Notes: a model not told the origin generated them from the sequence alone. Positions 1 through 13,759 are shown, counted from the first letter of the stretch. The stretch: 64,000 nt of DNA from Polyangia bacterium (GCA_030430565.1 JAUIKS010000024.1:109550-173549); one strand, 5' to 3'. Made by a program: numbers and translations.

Positions 1-2
1 AC

Positions 3-257
3 GGCCAGGCGGCGATGGCCTACGCGAGCTACAACGGCGGCCCGTTCAACGTCTCGCGCTGGCTCGCGGCCAAGGCCGCCGGCGGGCAGCCGATCGAGCT
101 CGACGAGTTCATCGAGGAGATCCCGTTCCGCGAGACCGGTCGCTACACGCGGCGCGTGCTCGAGGTCAAGGCCGCCTACGACCTGCTCTACAAGGGCGAG
201 CTGCCGCGCTGGACCAACGACGTCGACGCGAAGTTCGAGGACAACATCAACTTCTGA
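3..257 (+). CDS. Lytic transglycosylase, C-terminal end (partial)
   Basis: The reading frame enters from the left edge, so only the last 84 residues are visible. The residues AYASYNGGPFNVSRWL match the end of the SLT/soluble lytic transglycosylase domain (AYNAGPGNV-type motif). They are followed by an acidic D-EFIEEIPFRETGRYTRRVL segment typical of the Slt70 C-terminus. The enzyme cleaves the MurNAc-GlcNAc bond of peptidoglycan in the periplasm and leaves 1,6-anhydro ends. The catalytic Glu and any signal peptide lie outside the window. Family assignment is good; the exact subfamily is not decidable. Confidence 0.8.
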   Translation, partial: GQAAMAYASYNGGPFNVSRWLAAKAAGGQPIELDEFIEEIPFRETGRYTRRVLEVKAAYDLLYKGELPRWTNDVDAKFEDNINF

Positions 258-272
258 CCGGCGGTCGCGCGC

Positions 273-1238
273 TCAGTCCCCGAGCCCGATCAGTCGCAGC
301 GAGAGCTCGACCCGCGCGGCGCCGAGCTGGCCGCTGAGGTCGAGGGTGTAGAGCGCGTGCCGTCGGTTCACGCGATCGCGCTTGGTCCCTGGAGCCGACC
401 ACGCGCCGCCCTCGAAAATTCGATCGAGCGCGAGCTCCTGGCTGCCGCCCGCGGGGATCGAGAGCTCCAGCGGACGCGCGCGCGCGCCGGGCTTGCCGTA
501 CATGCCCTCGTAGTGGAGCGTCGCCTGCAGCGGGCCGCCCTCGCGCGCCTCGATCGGGCGGTCGAAGGGGTTTGAGAGGCGGACCGTCAGGCGCTCGGCG
601 TCGCGCGCGACGAACTCGAGGAGCTCGAGGCGGCGGGCCGCGGTGACCTCGAAGTAGTCGAGACCCTCGAGGGTCGCGCGGGTCGAGTGCCCGAGGTTCT
701 GCCCGCACTCGGGGCTGCCCCAGTCCGAGCGCATCTGCGGGATCGGGACGTTCTCGTAGTCCGCCGGGCACGGGCCGACCTTGGTGACGACCGACATCAG
801 CGGCCGCTTGACGCGCCCAAACAGCAGCACGGGCGCGCCGCGCCAGTCGTTCTGCACGTCGCCGAGGGCGCCGAACAGGTTGAGATCACCCGCCCGGTAG
901 TCGGAGCCGCGGTACAGCTGCTTGTCCTCGAGGCAGTACTCCGAGGGGCTCTCGATGCTCATCGGCGCGTTGCCGACGAGGCGCGCGAGCAGGATGTCTC
1001 CGGGGCCATCCAGCGAGAAGGGCGGCCCGGAGGGCGCGTCGTCGTCGGCTTCAGGGGCGTTCGCGTCGTGGGCGTTCGCGTCGGCGTCGGGCTGCATATC
1101 GTCGCTCCCAGGCTCCAGGACCTCGCGGGAGTCGGGCTGAGGAGCGCGCTCCGCGTCCTCCCCGAGGGGGCGTGAGCAGCCCCCGACGCCGATCGAGAGC
1201 ACGAGGGCGAGGGCGAGCCGAACTCCGCGCGATGTCAC
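273..1238 (-). CDS. Putative lipoprotein of unknown function
   Basis: The protein has 321 residues and begins with GTG. A short charged N-terminus and a hydrophobic run end in SIGVGGC, a plausible lipobox. An acidic Asp/Ala-rich linker follows (about residues 25-70), typical of myxobacterial surface lipoproteins. The rest is a globular domain with six scattered cysteines, two of them in CPADYENV and SPECGQN. I recognise no domain. It converges on the transglycosylase gene with only 15 bases between the stops. Export and lipidation are inferred from the N-terminus only. Confidence 0.6.
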   Translation of the reverse strand: MTSRGVRLALALVLSIGVGGCSRPLGEDAERAPQPDSREVLEPGSDDMQPDADANAHDANAPEADDDAPSGPPFSLDGPGDILLARLVGNAPMSIESPSEYCLEDKQLYRGSDYRAGDLNLFGALGDVQNDWRGAPVLLFGRVKRPLMSVVTKVGPCPADYENVPIPQMRSDWGSPECGQNLGHSTRATLEGLDYFEVTAARRLELLEFVARDAERLTVRLSNPFDRPIEAREGGPLQATLHYEGMYGKPGARARPLELSIPAGGSQELALDRIFEGGAWSAPGTKRDRVNRRHALYTLDLSGQLGAARVELSLRLIGLGD

Positions 1239-1533
1239 GATGGGAGCATATCAGGCGGCGGCCCTCGACCCGCGCGCGTCGGCGAGCGGCTAGCTGGCCG
1301 GCGCGGCGGAGCGACGGGGCGCCGGCGCCCGCACGCGGACGCGCGCGGAGTGCCCCAAAGTTCAGCTCGGCGCGACCCCGCGCGGAGCTCCGGCCAGCGC
1401 GCGTCGGCCTCAGGGCGCGCGGCGGAGTTCGCTTGCGTCCGACACCGGGCAGGCGCTAGCGTCTTTGTCGGCGGCCTGATCCGCGAGGGCAGGCGCGATC
1501 CGAGGATCCGGCAGGAGCGAGGAGGAACTCAGC

Positions 1534-2052
1534 ATGGCCATCACCGAGCGACTGGTCGCCCTAGGTCAGGGCGCGAAGCGACTCAACGACGGCTCGGATC
1601 GATTGAACCGGCTGATCTCCGAGATCGACAAGGCGCTCGGGCGCCTGAACATCGGCATGGACTACACGCACCCGCGTCCGCTGGCCGAGAGTCAGTCGAC
1701 CGACCCCGGCGGGAAGCGAACCATCGAGCTGGCCTACCTCGGCTACCTCTCGGTGCGCGGCCAGTATCACCTCGTGATCAAGACCGTGAAGATCATGGAG
1801 GACAAGGCCGCGATGGCGAACCAGACGCCCGGTCGAGTCATCCCGCTGTTGACCGCGCCGCGAGCCATGCGGCACGCCGCGGTCGACGTGCTCCCGGATC
1901 TGGTCGACGCGATCTCGAGCCAGATCCACGAGCTCGTCAGTCAGGTCGAGCGCCGCTGCGAGACCGCCCAGGGTCTCTTGGAGGAGCTGCGCGAGCTCGA
2001 GAACACCGCGAGCGGGACGCGTTCGATCGCCGAGGAGCCGAGCGCCGAGTAG
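1534..2052 (+). CDS. Conserved hypothetical cytosolic protein
   Basis: The protein has 172 residues, starting at ATG behind a good ribosome binding site (GAGGAGG about 8 bases upstream). There is no signal peptide or membrane segment. The sequence is rich in alpha-helix formers, with heptad-like stretches near the N-terminus (residues 1-40) and C-terminus (residues 115-160). The segment RTIELAYLGYLSVRGQYHLVIKTVKIM is the most ordered part. I do not recognise the family. It lies 70 bases upstream of metG on the same strand and could be co-transcribed with it. Confidence 0.65.
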   Translation: MAITERLVALGQGAKRLNDGSDRLNRLISEIDKALGRLNIGMDYTHPRPLAESQSTDPGGKRTIELAYLGYLSVRGQYHLVIKTVKIMEDKAAMANQTPGRVIPLLTAPRAMRHAAVDVLPDLVDAISSQIHELVSQVERRCETAQGLLEELRELENTASGTRSIAEEPSAE

Positions 2053-2122
2053 CGCCTCGCAGGACAGCCCGCGCGGGAGATTCGTTCACGTCGCGTCCGG
2101 CGGCGTGCTACAAGCCCGCATC

Positions 2123-4189
2123 ATGTCCAAGCAGGTCCTAGTCACCGCCGCGTTGACCTACGCCAACGGGCCAGCCCATCTCGGGCACTTGCTCGAGGCG
2201 ATCCAGACCGATGTCTACGTACGCGCCCGCCGGATGGCGGGGGAGGACGTGATCTGGATGTGGGCGGCGGACACCCACGGCACGCCGATTCAGATCCGGG
2301 CGCGCAAAGAGGGCATCCCGCCCGAGACGCTGATCGGGCGCTCGCACGCGGAGCACCTCGCCGACTACACCGACTTTCAGCTCAGCTTCGACATCTACTA
2401 CACGACCCACTCGCCCGAGAACAAAGCCCACTGCGCCGCGATCTTCAACGCGCTCAAGGAGCGCGGGCACACGGCCGTCCGCGAGGTTGAGCAGTTCTAC
2501 AGCGAGCAGGACCAGATGTTCCTGCCCGATCGCTTCGTCAAGGGCACCTGTCCCAATTGCAAGTCCGAGGATCAGTACGGCGACAACTGCGAGGTCTGCG
2601 GCGCGACCTACAGCCCGACCGACCTGATCGACCCGTACAGCGCCGTGAGCGGGGATACGCCGGTGCTGCGCAGCTCGCCGCACGTGTTCGTCAAGCTCGA
2701 CTCCTACGCCGACTACGTGGCCCAGTGGGCCAAGCCGCGGGCCGAGGGCGGCGGCTCAGACCTGCGCCCCGAGGTCCGCAATTTCGTCAAGAGCTTCCTT
2801 GAGAAAGGGCTCAACGACTGGGACATCTCCCGCGACAAGCCCTACTTCGGCTTCGAGATCCCGGGCTTCCCAGAGAAGTACTTCTACGTCTGGTTCGACG
2901 CGCCGATCGGCTACATCGCCGCGACCGAGCGCTGGTGTACGGACAACAACCGCGACTTCGACAGCTACTGGAAGAACGAGGGCGGCGACACCGAGATCGT
3001 CCACGTCATCGGCAAGGACATCCAGTACTTCCACTGCGTGTTCTGGCCGGCCATGCTGCACGGCGCCGGCTACACGCCGCCGTCGCGGGTCCAGGTGCAC
3101 GGCTGGCTGATGGTCAACGGCGAGAAGATGTCGAAGTCGCGCGGGACGTTCATCCTGGCGCGCACCTACCTCGATCATCTCAAGCCCGACTACCTGCGCT
3201 ACTACCTGGCGGCCAAGCTCGGCGCGTCGCAGAACGACCTCGACCTCGACATGGAGGACTTCGCCAACCGGGTCAACGCCGACCTGGTCAATAAGCTGGC
3301 GAACCTCGCGAGCCGCTCGATCAAGTTCATCGTCGGTCGGCTCGGCGGGACGATCGGCGCGCCGGCCGAGGACGCGGCGCCGCTGCTCGAGACGGCCAAG
3401 CAGCGGCTGGCGACGGTCCCGGCGCTCTACGCCGAGTTCGAGTCGGCCAAGGCGTTGCGCGTCGCCATGGAGATCGCCGAGGACCTGAACCTGTTCATGA
3501 CCGAGGCGGCGCCGTGGAAGCTCACCAAGTCGGACCCCGAGCGCGCGCGGGCGGTCAACGCGGCGGCGGTCTACGCGAGCAAGATCATCGCCGCGATCGT
3601 CAAGCCGGTGCTGCCCGGGTGGGCCGAGAAGATCGAGCGCATGCTCAAGCTCGAGAGCCCGCTGACCTTCGCCAACGCCGGCGAGCCGATCCCGCCGGAG
3701 ACGGTGCTGGGCAAGTACGAGACCCTGGCCGAGCGCGTGCAGAAGAAGACCCTCGACGCGATCATCGAGGCCGGCAAGCAGCGCGCGGCCGAGGAGGCCG
3801 CAGCGAGCGGAGACGCGGACGAGGCGAGCTACGACTACGAGGTCGAGGCGCTCTCGGACGAGGTGACGATCGACGCGTTTGGGCCCATCGACCTGCGGGT
3901 CGGCAAGGTGCTCGAGTGCAATTCGGTCAAGGGCGCGCGCAAGCTCCTGCAGCTGACCGTCGATCTGGGCCCGCTCGGCACGCGCAACGTGTTCAGCGGA
4001 ATCTCAAAAAGCTACCCAGATCCGGCCGCGCTCGTCGGGAAACACGTCGCGGTGTTCGCCAACCTCAAGCCGCGCAAGATGAAGTTCGGGATGAGCGAGG
4101 GCATGATCCTGGCCGCGGGCGCGAGCGATGACGCCGTGACGGTGATCGAGCTCGACCCGCGGTCGCGGCCCGGCGAGCGGATCACGTAG
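2123..4189 (+). CDS. metG: Methionyl-tRNA synthetase
   Basis: Charges tRNA-Met with methionine in the cytosol. The protein has 688 residues, in the usual range for the long dimeric form. The HIGH signature is HLGH (residues 19-22). A zinc knuckle has C143, C146, C156 and C159, and the second ATP signature is KMSKS (335-339). The anticodon-binding helical domain follows, and from about residue 583 a C-terminal EMAP/Trbp111-type tRNA-binding domain (GPIDLRVGKVLE). I chose the ATG at 2123 rather than the GTG six codons upstream because MSKQVLVTAALTYANG is the family N-terminus. A hairpin terminator follows. Confidence 0.97.
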   Translation: MSKQVLVTAALTYANGPAHLGHLLEAIQTDVYVRARRMAGEDVIWMWAADTHGTPIQIRARKEGIPPETLIGRSHAEHLADYTDFQLSFDIYYTTHSPENKAHCAAIFNALKERGHTAVREVEQFYSEQDQMFLPDRFVKGTCPNCKSEDQYGDNCEVCGATYSPTDLIDPYSAVSGDTPVLRSSPHVFVKLDSYADYVAQWAKPRAEGGGSDLRPEVRNFVKSFLEKGLNDWDISRDKPYFGFEIPGFPEKYFYVWFDAPIGYIAATERWCTDNNRDFDSYWKNEGGDTEIVHVIGKDIQYFHCVFWPAMLHGAGYTPPSRVQVHGWLMVNGEKMSKSRGTFILARTYLDHLKPDYLRYYLAAKLGASQNDLDLDMEDFANRVNADLVNKLANLASRSIKFIVGRLGGTIGAPAEDAAPLLETAKQRLATVPALYAEFESAKALRVAMEIAEDLNLFMTEAAPWKLTKSDPERARAVNAAAVYASKIIAAIVKPVLPGWAEKIERMLKLESPLTFANAGEPIPPETVLGKYETLAERVQKKTLDAIIEAGKQRAAEEAAASGDADEASYDYEVEALSDEVTIDAFGPIDLRVGKVLECNSVKGARKLLQLTVDLGPLGTRNVFSGISKSYPDPAALVGKHVAVFANLKPRKMKFGMSEGMILAAGASDDAVTVIELDPRSRPGERIT

Positions 4190-4213
4190 TCCACATCGCG
4201 GTCTTGGATACAG

Positions 4214-4243
4214 AAAAGGCGCGACCACCCGGTCGCGCCTTTT
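4214..4243. terminator. Bidirectional hairpin terminator
   Basis: A perfect 13-bp inverted repeat (arms 4214-4226 and 4231-4243) flanks a 4-base loop. The arms begin with AAAA and end with TTTT, so the hairpin has a U-tract in either direction. It sits between the converging metG and HTH genes and should end both transcripts. Confidence 0.85.
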
Positions 4244-4267
4244 CTTCTCTTCGTTCACGCGGCGTCG

Positions 4268-5098
4268 TTAGAGCGCCGCCTCGAGCGCGCGGTTCAGCGT
4301 CTTGTGGATGGTGTGCAGGCCGGTGCCGAGTCGGCCCTCGCCCGCGAAGTCGCGGACCTGCGTGAACACCCGGTCGATCGCGTGCTCGGCCGCCGTGATG
4401 GCGCGTCCGCGCCAGCGCGCGCGTTTTTCGATGGCCTCGATCAGCTCGCGAAGGGCCGGCAGCAGGTCTTTTTCAATGCGCTCCGAGATCGGGTCGAGAT
4501 CGGGCTCGGCGTAGACCATGTTGTAGTGCAGCAGTCCGGTGAGCGCGCCGCAGGCCCGGGTCTGCGCGACGCGGAAGCGCTCGGTCTTGGCCACGGCGTC
4601 GCGTTGCTGCAGCCCGTCGGCGAGGACCTCGAGGATCCCGCGGAGCGCACGCTCGATCTCGCCGATCAGCACCTCGTCACACGGGCCCTGGTGACGCAGG
4701 AACGCGACCTCGGCCAGGACGCCGGCCGCGATCGTGAAGCTGTCGAGATCGCGGACGGTCTCGGCGGTGTGATTTGGCTTGCGACGCGAGTGGTGAAGCG
4801 AGGTGTCAAACGAGACGGTGAAGCTGGCACGCGGCGCGGCGACCGGGCGGGGTTGTGGCGCGCGCGGAGCCGCGTGCTCGGCCGGTTTCGGCGCGGCCTC
4901 GGCCTCGGCTGTCGGTTCGGACGCCTGCGTCTCGGACGGGGGCTTCTTCCCGGCCTTGATCGCGTCCACATCCGCGCGCTTGATCAACCATCGCGAGCCG
5001 ATCCGGCGGGCCGGAATTCGACCGGTCTGGGCCATATGGCGGACCGTACGCTGACTTTTTCCGAGGAGTTCCGCTGCTTCCTTGATCGAGATGTCCAT
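4268..5098 (-). CDS. Helix-turn-helix (excisionase/MerR-like) domain protein
   Basis: The protein has 276 residues from the ATG at 5098. The N-terminus ISIKEAAELLGKSQRTVRHM followed by AQTGRIPARRIGSRWLIKRAD is the HTH_17/excisionase-type DNA-binding module (residues 3-50). A Pro/Ala/Glu-rich linker (about 55-100) leads to a helical C-terminal domain that I do not recognise. The frame stays open to 5323, but the upstream part lacks the domain and overlaps the promoter region of the divergent gene, so the short start is preferred. A GAAG-rich stretch upstream may be the ribosome binding site. It is probably a DNA-binding regulator; no phage genes are nearby. Confidence 0.7.
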   Translation of the reverse strand: MDISIKEAAELLGKSQRTVRHMAQTGRIPARRIGSRWLIKRADVDAIKAGKKPPSETQASEPTAEAEAAPKPAEHAAPRAPQPRPVAAPRASFTVSFDTSLHHSRRKPNHTAETVRDLDSFTIAAGVLAEVAFLRHQGPCDEVLIGEIERALRGILEVLADGLQQRDAVAKTERFRVAQTRACGALTGLLHYNMVYAEPDLDPISERIEKDLLPALRELIEAIEKRARWRGRAITAAEHAIDRVFTQVRDFAGEGRLGTGLHTIHKTLNRALEAAL

Positions 5099-5352
5099 AG
5101 ACTTCACTTCTTTCGCGCCGACCCGAGGCCCGGCCAGCCGGCCAGCCAGCTCAGGTGTGGCTTCGCGCATGCTAACCGATGTTGGCATGCCAGTCGCGGA
5201 AAAGCGCAGCTCGATTTGCCGCAAGCGGATCATGGATGCCGATGACGGCGACGCGCTTGCGCCGTTTGGCAGCGACGGGTGCATGAAATGCGCGCGATAA
5301 AGCATACTGCCCGTGCAGCTCAAACGCCGTTGTTGACGAGTATTCTGTGGGT

Positions 5353-6519
5353 ATGCGGAAGCCGGAGCACCAGTGGGAAACTCCTTCGTTTCGCGCCGTG
5401 CGCCGTGAGGCCCTCCCGGAGTCCTGGGCTGCCAAGCCGCGGGCCGAGGCTTTCGATCTAAAGCCGCAGGAACCGGGCGAGGGGCCCGATTTGGCGGGCA
5501 AGCGCGGACCCACCGCCTGGCTGTCGCTGACCGACCAAATCATCGACCGCGCCGCCTTTGATCGTGACGGTCGCGAGGTCGTTTTCGCGGTGATGGCTTG
5601 GTTGGTCGCGCGCGGCGCTCGCGCGATCAACCTCCGAGATGAGCTCGGTGAGCCGGTCGCCCGGGGGCCGTTTGAGGTCTCGCTGCTCTCGTCCGAGGCG
5701 GCCAAGGGCGCTGTTCCCGCGCGGCTGATCACGCTCGCGCCCTCCAACGCCGAGCTCATCGCGGCCGTCGGCTGCGTGGACCGCTTGATCGCCTGCGAGG
5801 ACTCGTCGGACTGGCCCGCGGAACTCGCCACGCTCGAGCGCTTGGGCCCCGACCTCAACCCCGATCTCGACCGCGTCGTCGCGCTGAAACCAGACCTCGT
5901 GCTGAGTTCTTTGTCGGTCCCGGGGATGGAGCGGATCGTCACCGGCCTGCGCCGCCGCGGCGTGCCGCAGCTGGTGTTCGCGCCGCGTCGTATCGACGAC
6001 GTGCTCGCGAACCTCGAGACCCTGGGGACGCGCCTCGGCGTCGCCCAGGCCGCGCGCGCGGCCCGGGCGAAGATGACGCGCGAACGGGCCGCGCTCTTGG
6101 CCACGCGCGGCCCGACCCCGCTGCGCGTGTACCTCGAGTGGTGGCCGCGACCGATGTTTACGCCCGGCGCGGACTGCTTCAGCAACGAGCTGATCGAGCT
6201 CGCGGGCGGGATCAACGTGTTCGGCGACCGCGAGGGCTCGAGCGTCGAGATCACGCCGGAGGACCTGCACAAGGCGCGCCCGGACGTCTGCTTCGTGTCG
6301 TGGTGCGGCGTGTCCGAGGACAAGCTCGACCTGCAGAACCTGATCAAGCGGCCGGGGCTCGAGCGCCTCAAGGCCGCGCTGTGGGGCCACGTGTTCACGC
6401 TCGATGAGCGGTTCTCCGGCCGCCCGGGCCCTCGGATGCTCGAGGCGGCGCGGATCATGGCGCGGGGCATCGAGCGGGTGCGGAGCTCGATCGGGCTCGA
6501 CAACACCATGGGTCACTGA
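5353..6519 (+). CDS. BtuF/helical-backbone-type periplasmic-binding-protein fold without signal peptide
   Basis: The protein has 388 residues. From about residue 120 it reads as a class III (TroA/BtuF-like) ligand-binding protein: RLITLAPSNAELIAAVGCVDRLIA, then VVALKPDLVLSS and a C-terminal GDREGSSVEITPEDL segment typical of cobalamin/iron-siderophore binding proteins. Unlike true transport components it has no signal peptide or lipobox. Instead about 120 residues of unrelated, charged sequence precede the domain. No ABC permease or ATPase is adjacent. GTG at 5347 is an alternative start. It may be a cytosolic corrinoid-binding protein; this is inference. Confidence 0.7.
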   Translation: MRKPEHQWETPSFRAVRREALPESWAAKPRAEAFDLKPQEPGEGPDLAGKRGPTAWLSLTDQIIDRAAFDRDGREVVFAVMAWLVARGARAINLRDELGEPVARGPFEVSLLSSEAAKGAVPARLITLAPSNAELIAAVGCVDRLIACEDSSDWPAELATLERLGPDLNPDLDRVVALKPDLVLSSLSVPGMERIVTGLRRRGVPQLVFAPRRIDDVLANLETLGTRLGVAQAARAARAKMTRERAALLATRGPTPLRVYLEWWPRPMFTPGADCFSNELIELAGGINVFGDREGSSVEITPEDLHKARPDVCFVSWCGVSEDKLDLQNLIKRPGLERLKAALWGHVFTLDERFSGRPGPRMLEAARIMARGIERVRSSIGLDNTMGH

Positions 6520-6584
6520 TTCCGTGACGCGCTCGAACCGGCCGGTTTTTTGGAGGCCGATCCGCGGCGTGTCACCGTGCCGAC

Positions 6585-6872
6585 ATGATCGGCGTGAACG
6601 TGGACCAGGAGATCGCTAACCTCGTCGAGGGCCTCGCGGAGTTCCACGGCTACCGGTCGATCTGGATGACGCTGCACGGCCGACTCTGTCACGCCGAGCC
6701 CGATGACGAGCTCGAGGTCTACGGCTACACGCTGGTGGCCACGTTGATGCGCCCCGACGCCGACACGGTGCGCGAGCAGCTCCGGCGGGTGCACGCGCCG
6801 CGCATGCCGTCGGCCTCCGTGCTGTCGCGGACCCGCACCGTCGACGTGTTCCCGGGCTTCGCCCACGCGTGA
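6585..6872 (+). CDS. Small hypothetical protein
   Basis: The protein has 95 residues beginning MIGVNVDQEIANLVEGLAEF, with no signal peptide, cysteine motif or membrane segment. It alternates short hydrophobic and charged stretches compatible with a compact alpha/beta fold. I do not recognise it. It lies 65 bases downstream of the ligand-binding-fold gene on the same strand and converges on the SUV3-like helicase gene with 17 bases between stops. It shows the same third-position GC bias as its neighbours and is probably a real gene. Confidence 0.55.
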   Translation: MIGVNVDQEIANLVEGLAEFHGYRSIWMTLHGRLCHAEPDDELEVYGYTLVATLMRPDADTVREQLRRVHAPRMPSASVLSRTRTVDVFPGFAHA

Positions 6873-6889
6873 CGCGGGGCGGGCTGCGG

Positions 6890-9391
<2,502 letters not shown>

Positions 9392-9435
9392 GCCCCCACC
9401 GTAGCAGCCGATCGCGACGGGCGCCTGTCAGCCGG

Positions 9436-10317
9436 TTACGCGCGCTGGGTGTTGTTCGCGATCGCCGCCGCGAACTCGGGCCACAGCGGCTCGGGGATGT
9501 CGTGCCCCACGCGGTCGAACAGCCGGAACTCAGCGCCCGGGATCGCCGCAGCGGTCGCCTCGCCCCCGGAGACATCGACGAGCGGGTCGACGCGGCCGTG
9601 CAGGACCAGCGTCGGCGCGCGGACGCGCTCGAGCATCGGCTCGCGCGGCGGCGCGGCGAGGATCGCCGCGAGCTGACGCGCGAAGCCGCGGCGGTAGCTG
9701 GAGCGCTTGAACGCGGTCGCGGCCACCTCCCGCACGCGCTGGGGATCGAAGAGCGGGCCGTGGCTGCCGATCGCGCGCCAGACGAGGACCGCGTGGTCGA
9801 GGAGCGCGTCTGGATCCTTCGGCGGCGTCTTGAGCATGACCCGCAGCGCCTCCCGCTTCGGCCTGCCCACGCGCGGATCGCCGGTCGTCGACATCCACGA
9901 GCACAGGCTGAGCACGCGCTCGGGGTGCCGGATCGCCAGCAGCTGCGCGATCATCCCGCCCATCGAGACGCCGACGACGTGCGCCCGCGGTACGCCGAGC
10001 GCGTCGAGCAGAGCGCGCGCGTCGTCGGCGAGGTCGCTGAGCTGGTAGGGCACGCGCAGCGAGAGCCCCATGCGCTTGCGCAGGATCAGCTTCGGGATCG
10101 GCGGCAGCCCGAGGTGCTCGAGCTTGGTGCTGAGGCCGATGTCGCGGTTGTCGTAGCGAATGACCCAAAAGCCATGTTCCGCGAGGGCCTCGCAGAAGCC
10201 GACGGGCCAGTGCACGAGCTGGCACCCGAGCCCCATGATCAGCAGCAGCGGCCGACCGGCCGGGTCGCCGAAGGTCTCGTAGCAGAGGTCGATACCGGCA
10301 GCCGAGGCGAATTGCAT
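9436..10317 (-). CDS. Alpha/beta hydrolase
   Basis: The protein has 293 residues with a complete alpha/beta-hydrolase triad: nucleophile elbow GVSMGGM, acid in LHGRVDPLVD and histidine in VGHDIPE. The oxyanion segment is MGLGCQLVHW, and RYDNRDIGLS is typical of the esterase/aclacinomycin-methylesterase-like group. There is no signal peptide, so it is probably cytosolic. The substrate cannot be read from the sequence. It is followed, in the same direction, by the SUV3-like gene 45 bases away. Confidence 0.85.
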   Translation of the reverse strand: MQFASAAGIDLCYETFGDPAGRPLLLIMGLGCQLVHWPVGFCEALAEHGFWVIRYDNRDIGLSTKLEHLGLPPIPKLILRKRMGLSLRVPYQLSDLADDARALLDALGVPRAHVVGVSMGGMIAQLLAIRHPERVLSLCSWMSTTGDPRVGRPKREALRVMLKTPPKDPDALLDHAVLVWRAIGSHGPLFDPQRVREVAATAFKRSSYRRGFARQLAAILAAPPREPMLERVRAPTLVLHGRVDPLVDVSGGEATAAAIPGAEFRLFDRVGHDIPEPLWPEFAAAIANNTQRA

Positions 10318-10344
10318 GGACGCGAGTCAGTGTAGCGCGTCGCG

Positions 10345-11490
10345 CTAGAACGGCTGCTCGGCGCTCAGCATCAAGTTCTGCGCGATCCGAAACAGCGGGC
10401 TGTCCTCGGTCACGAGCCGCGGCGAGCGCTCGACGACCTCGTCGAGCGCGAGCGCGACCGCCCGCGGTCCCTCGCAGCCGACCATCACGTCGCCCGCGAG
10501 CGCGGGGCCGCCGGGCAGCTGCCCGTGCAGGATGACGTCGGACGCGGCCGTGCCGAGCAGACCCGCCAGCGTGTTGTCCAGGGCGCTCGGGCTGCCGCCC
10601 CGGGCGAGATGGCCGATCGAGTTGAGGCGCACCTCCATGGGCACCCCCCCGTGTAGCCGGCGGAGGCTCGGATCGGCCTCGATGCGCCGCCGCAGCCCCT
10701 GCGCCCAGCCGTTACCGTGCTGCTTGGCGACGCCCTCGGCGTAGACGATGATGAAGTAGCGGTAGTCTCGCTCGGCGCCGCGGATCAGCCGGCGCACGAT
10801 GTTCTCGTGGTCATGGCTGGCGGCGACCTCGGGGATCGCCAGGACCGAGGCGCCGCCGGCGATCGCCGACTGCAGCGCGAGCCAGCCGGAGGTGTTGCCC
10901 ATGACCTCGAGGATGATCACGCGCTTGTGCGACTCCACCGTGTCGCGGATCTTGCGGATCGCGTCGACGACGTTGTTGAGCGCCGTGTCGAAGCCGATCG
11001 AGTAGTCGCTGCCCCAGATGTCGTTGTCGATCGTGCCGGGGATCCCGATCACGCGGAACGGGCGGTCGGGGAAGGTCTCGCGGAAGTGGCGAGCGATCAG
11101 CCGCGCGCCGCGGAACGAGCCGTCGCCGCCGACGACCACGAGGTCGCTCACGTCCATCTGGTAGAGGTTGACCGCGGCGACCCGCAGAAACGCCTCGTGG
11201 GCGGCGAGCTGCGCTACGCGGTCCGGCGCGTCCGCGGCTGGCACCTTGAGCTCGGGGACGCGCCCGGTGCCGAGGAAGGTGCCGCCGCGGTGGATGATCC
11301 CGCGCGTCTCCTGGCGCTGCACGTTGCGGTCGGTCGACGAGTCGAGCTTGCGCGCGAGCCCGCGGAAGCCGCCGCGGAAGAACACGATCTCGCGGCTGGG
11401 CTCGCGCATCTTGATCGAGCGGAACACCGCGCGCACGCCGGCGTTCATGCCGGGCGCGTCGCCGCCGCTGGTAAGAATTCCGACGCTCAT
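10345..11490 (-). CDS. ATP-dependent 6-phosphofructokinase
   Basis: Phosphorylates fructose 6-phosphate in glycolysis. The protein has 381 residues from the ATG at 11490, where MSVGILTSGGDAPGMNAG is the family N-terminus; the longer frame adds a low-complexity stretch. The phosphate-binding motif is GGDGS rather than GGDDT and the active-site segment is IPGTIDNDI with Gly rather than Lys. Both favour ATP over pyrophosphate as donor. GHLARGGSPSALD is the C-terminal substrate-binding motif. It is longer than E. coli PfkA (320). A TAGGACAGG stretch upstream may be the ribosome binding site. Confidence 0.9.
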   Translation of the reverse strand: MSVGILTSGGDAPGMNAGVRAVFRSIKMREPSREIVFFRGGFRGLARKLDSSTDRNVQRQETRGIIHRGGTFLGTGRVPELKVPAADAPDRVAQLAAHEAFLRVAAVNLYQMDVSDLVVVGGDGSFRGARLIARHFRETFPDRPFRVIGIPGTIDNDIWGSDYSIGFDTALNNVVDAIRKIRDTVESHKRVIILEVMGNTSGWLALQSAIAGGASVLAIPEVAASHDHENIVRRLIRGAERDYRYFIIVYAEGVAKQHGNGWAQGLRRRIEADPSLRRLHGGVPMEVRLNSIGHLARGGSPSALDNTLAGLLGTAASDVILHGQLPGGPALAGDVMVGCEGPRAVALALDEVVERSPRLVTEDSPLFRIAQNLMLSAEQPF

Positions 11491-11582
11491 TGCGGCCTGT
11501 CCTACCCCGCGGGTCGTGGGCTCGTCCACTGCGTCACGCGCTGCGCGTGCGCACGCGCGCGGGCGCGCGCACATAACAATAA

Positions 11583-11615
11583 ACCGGGGATCCGGCGCGG
11601 CGCCGAATCCCCGGT
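11583..11615 (-). terminator. Rho-independent terminator after htpG
   Basis: The 9-bp arms ACCGGGGAT (11583-11591) and ATCCCCGGT (11607-11615) enclose a second GC-rich pairing. On the minus strand the hairpin is followed by TTTATTGTT. It lies 24 bases beyond the htpG stop. Confidence 0.75.
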
Positions 11616-11638
11616 ATTCGTGCTCTACCGGCCGAGCG

Positions 11639-13567
<1,929 letters not shown>

Positions 13568-13670
13568 GAGAAAGCTCCGTCGTTTCGGGTGAGAAGTTCC
13601 GGTGATGGTGCGATGACCCCGGCGGCGCGATCACGACGAGTGACCGGCGAAACCGCAGGGTCGCGCGCGG

Positions 13671-13698
13671 AACTTAAGGAGGGCTCCGGGCGCGTCAA
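13671..13698 (-). promoter_or_regulatory. Candidate promoter of htpG
   Basis: On the minus strand TTGACG (13698-13693) and TAAGTT (13676-13671) are separated by 16 bases, about 100 bases upstream of the htpG start. The -35 element is good and the -10 is weak. No CIRCE repeat is seen. Confidence 0.4.
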
Positions 13699-13759
13699 GG
13701 GCCTGCTCGGAGGAGATTCCGGAGGGGGACCCTGTGAGAAATCCAATTGAGAAAGTGCA

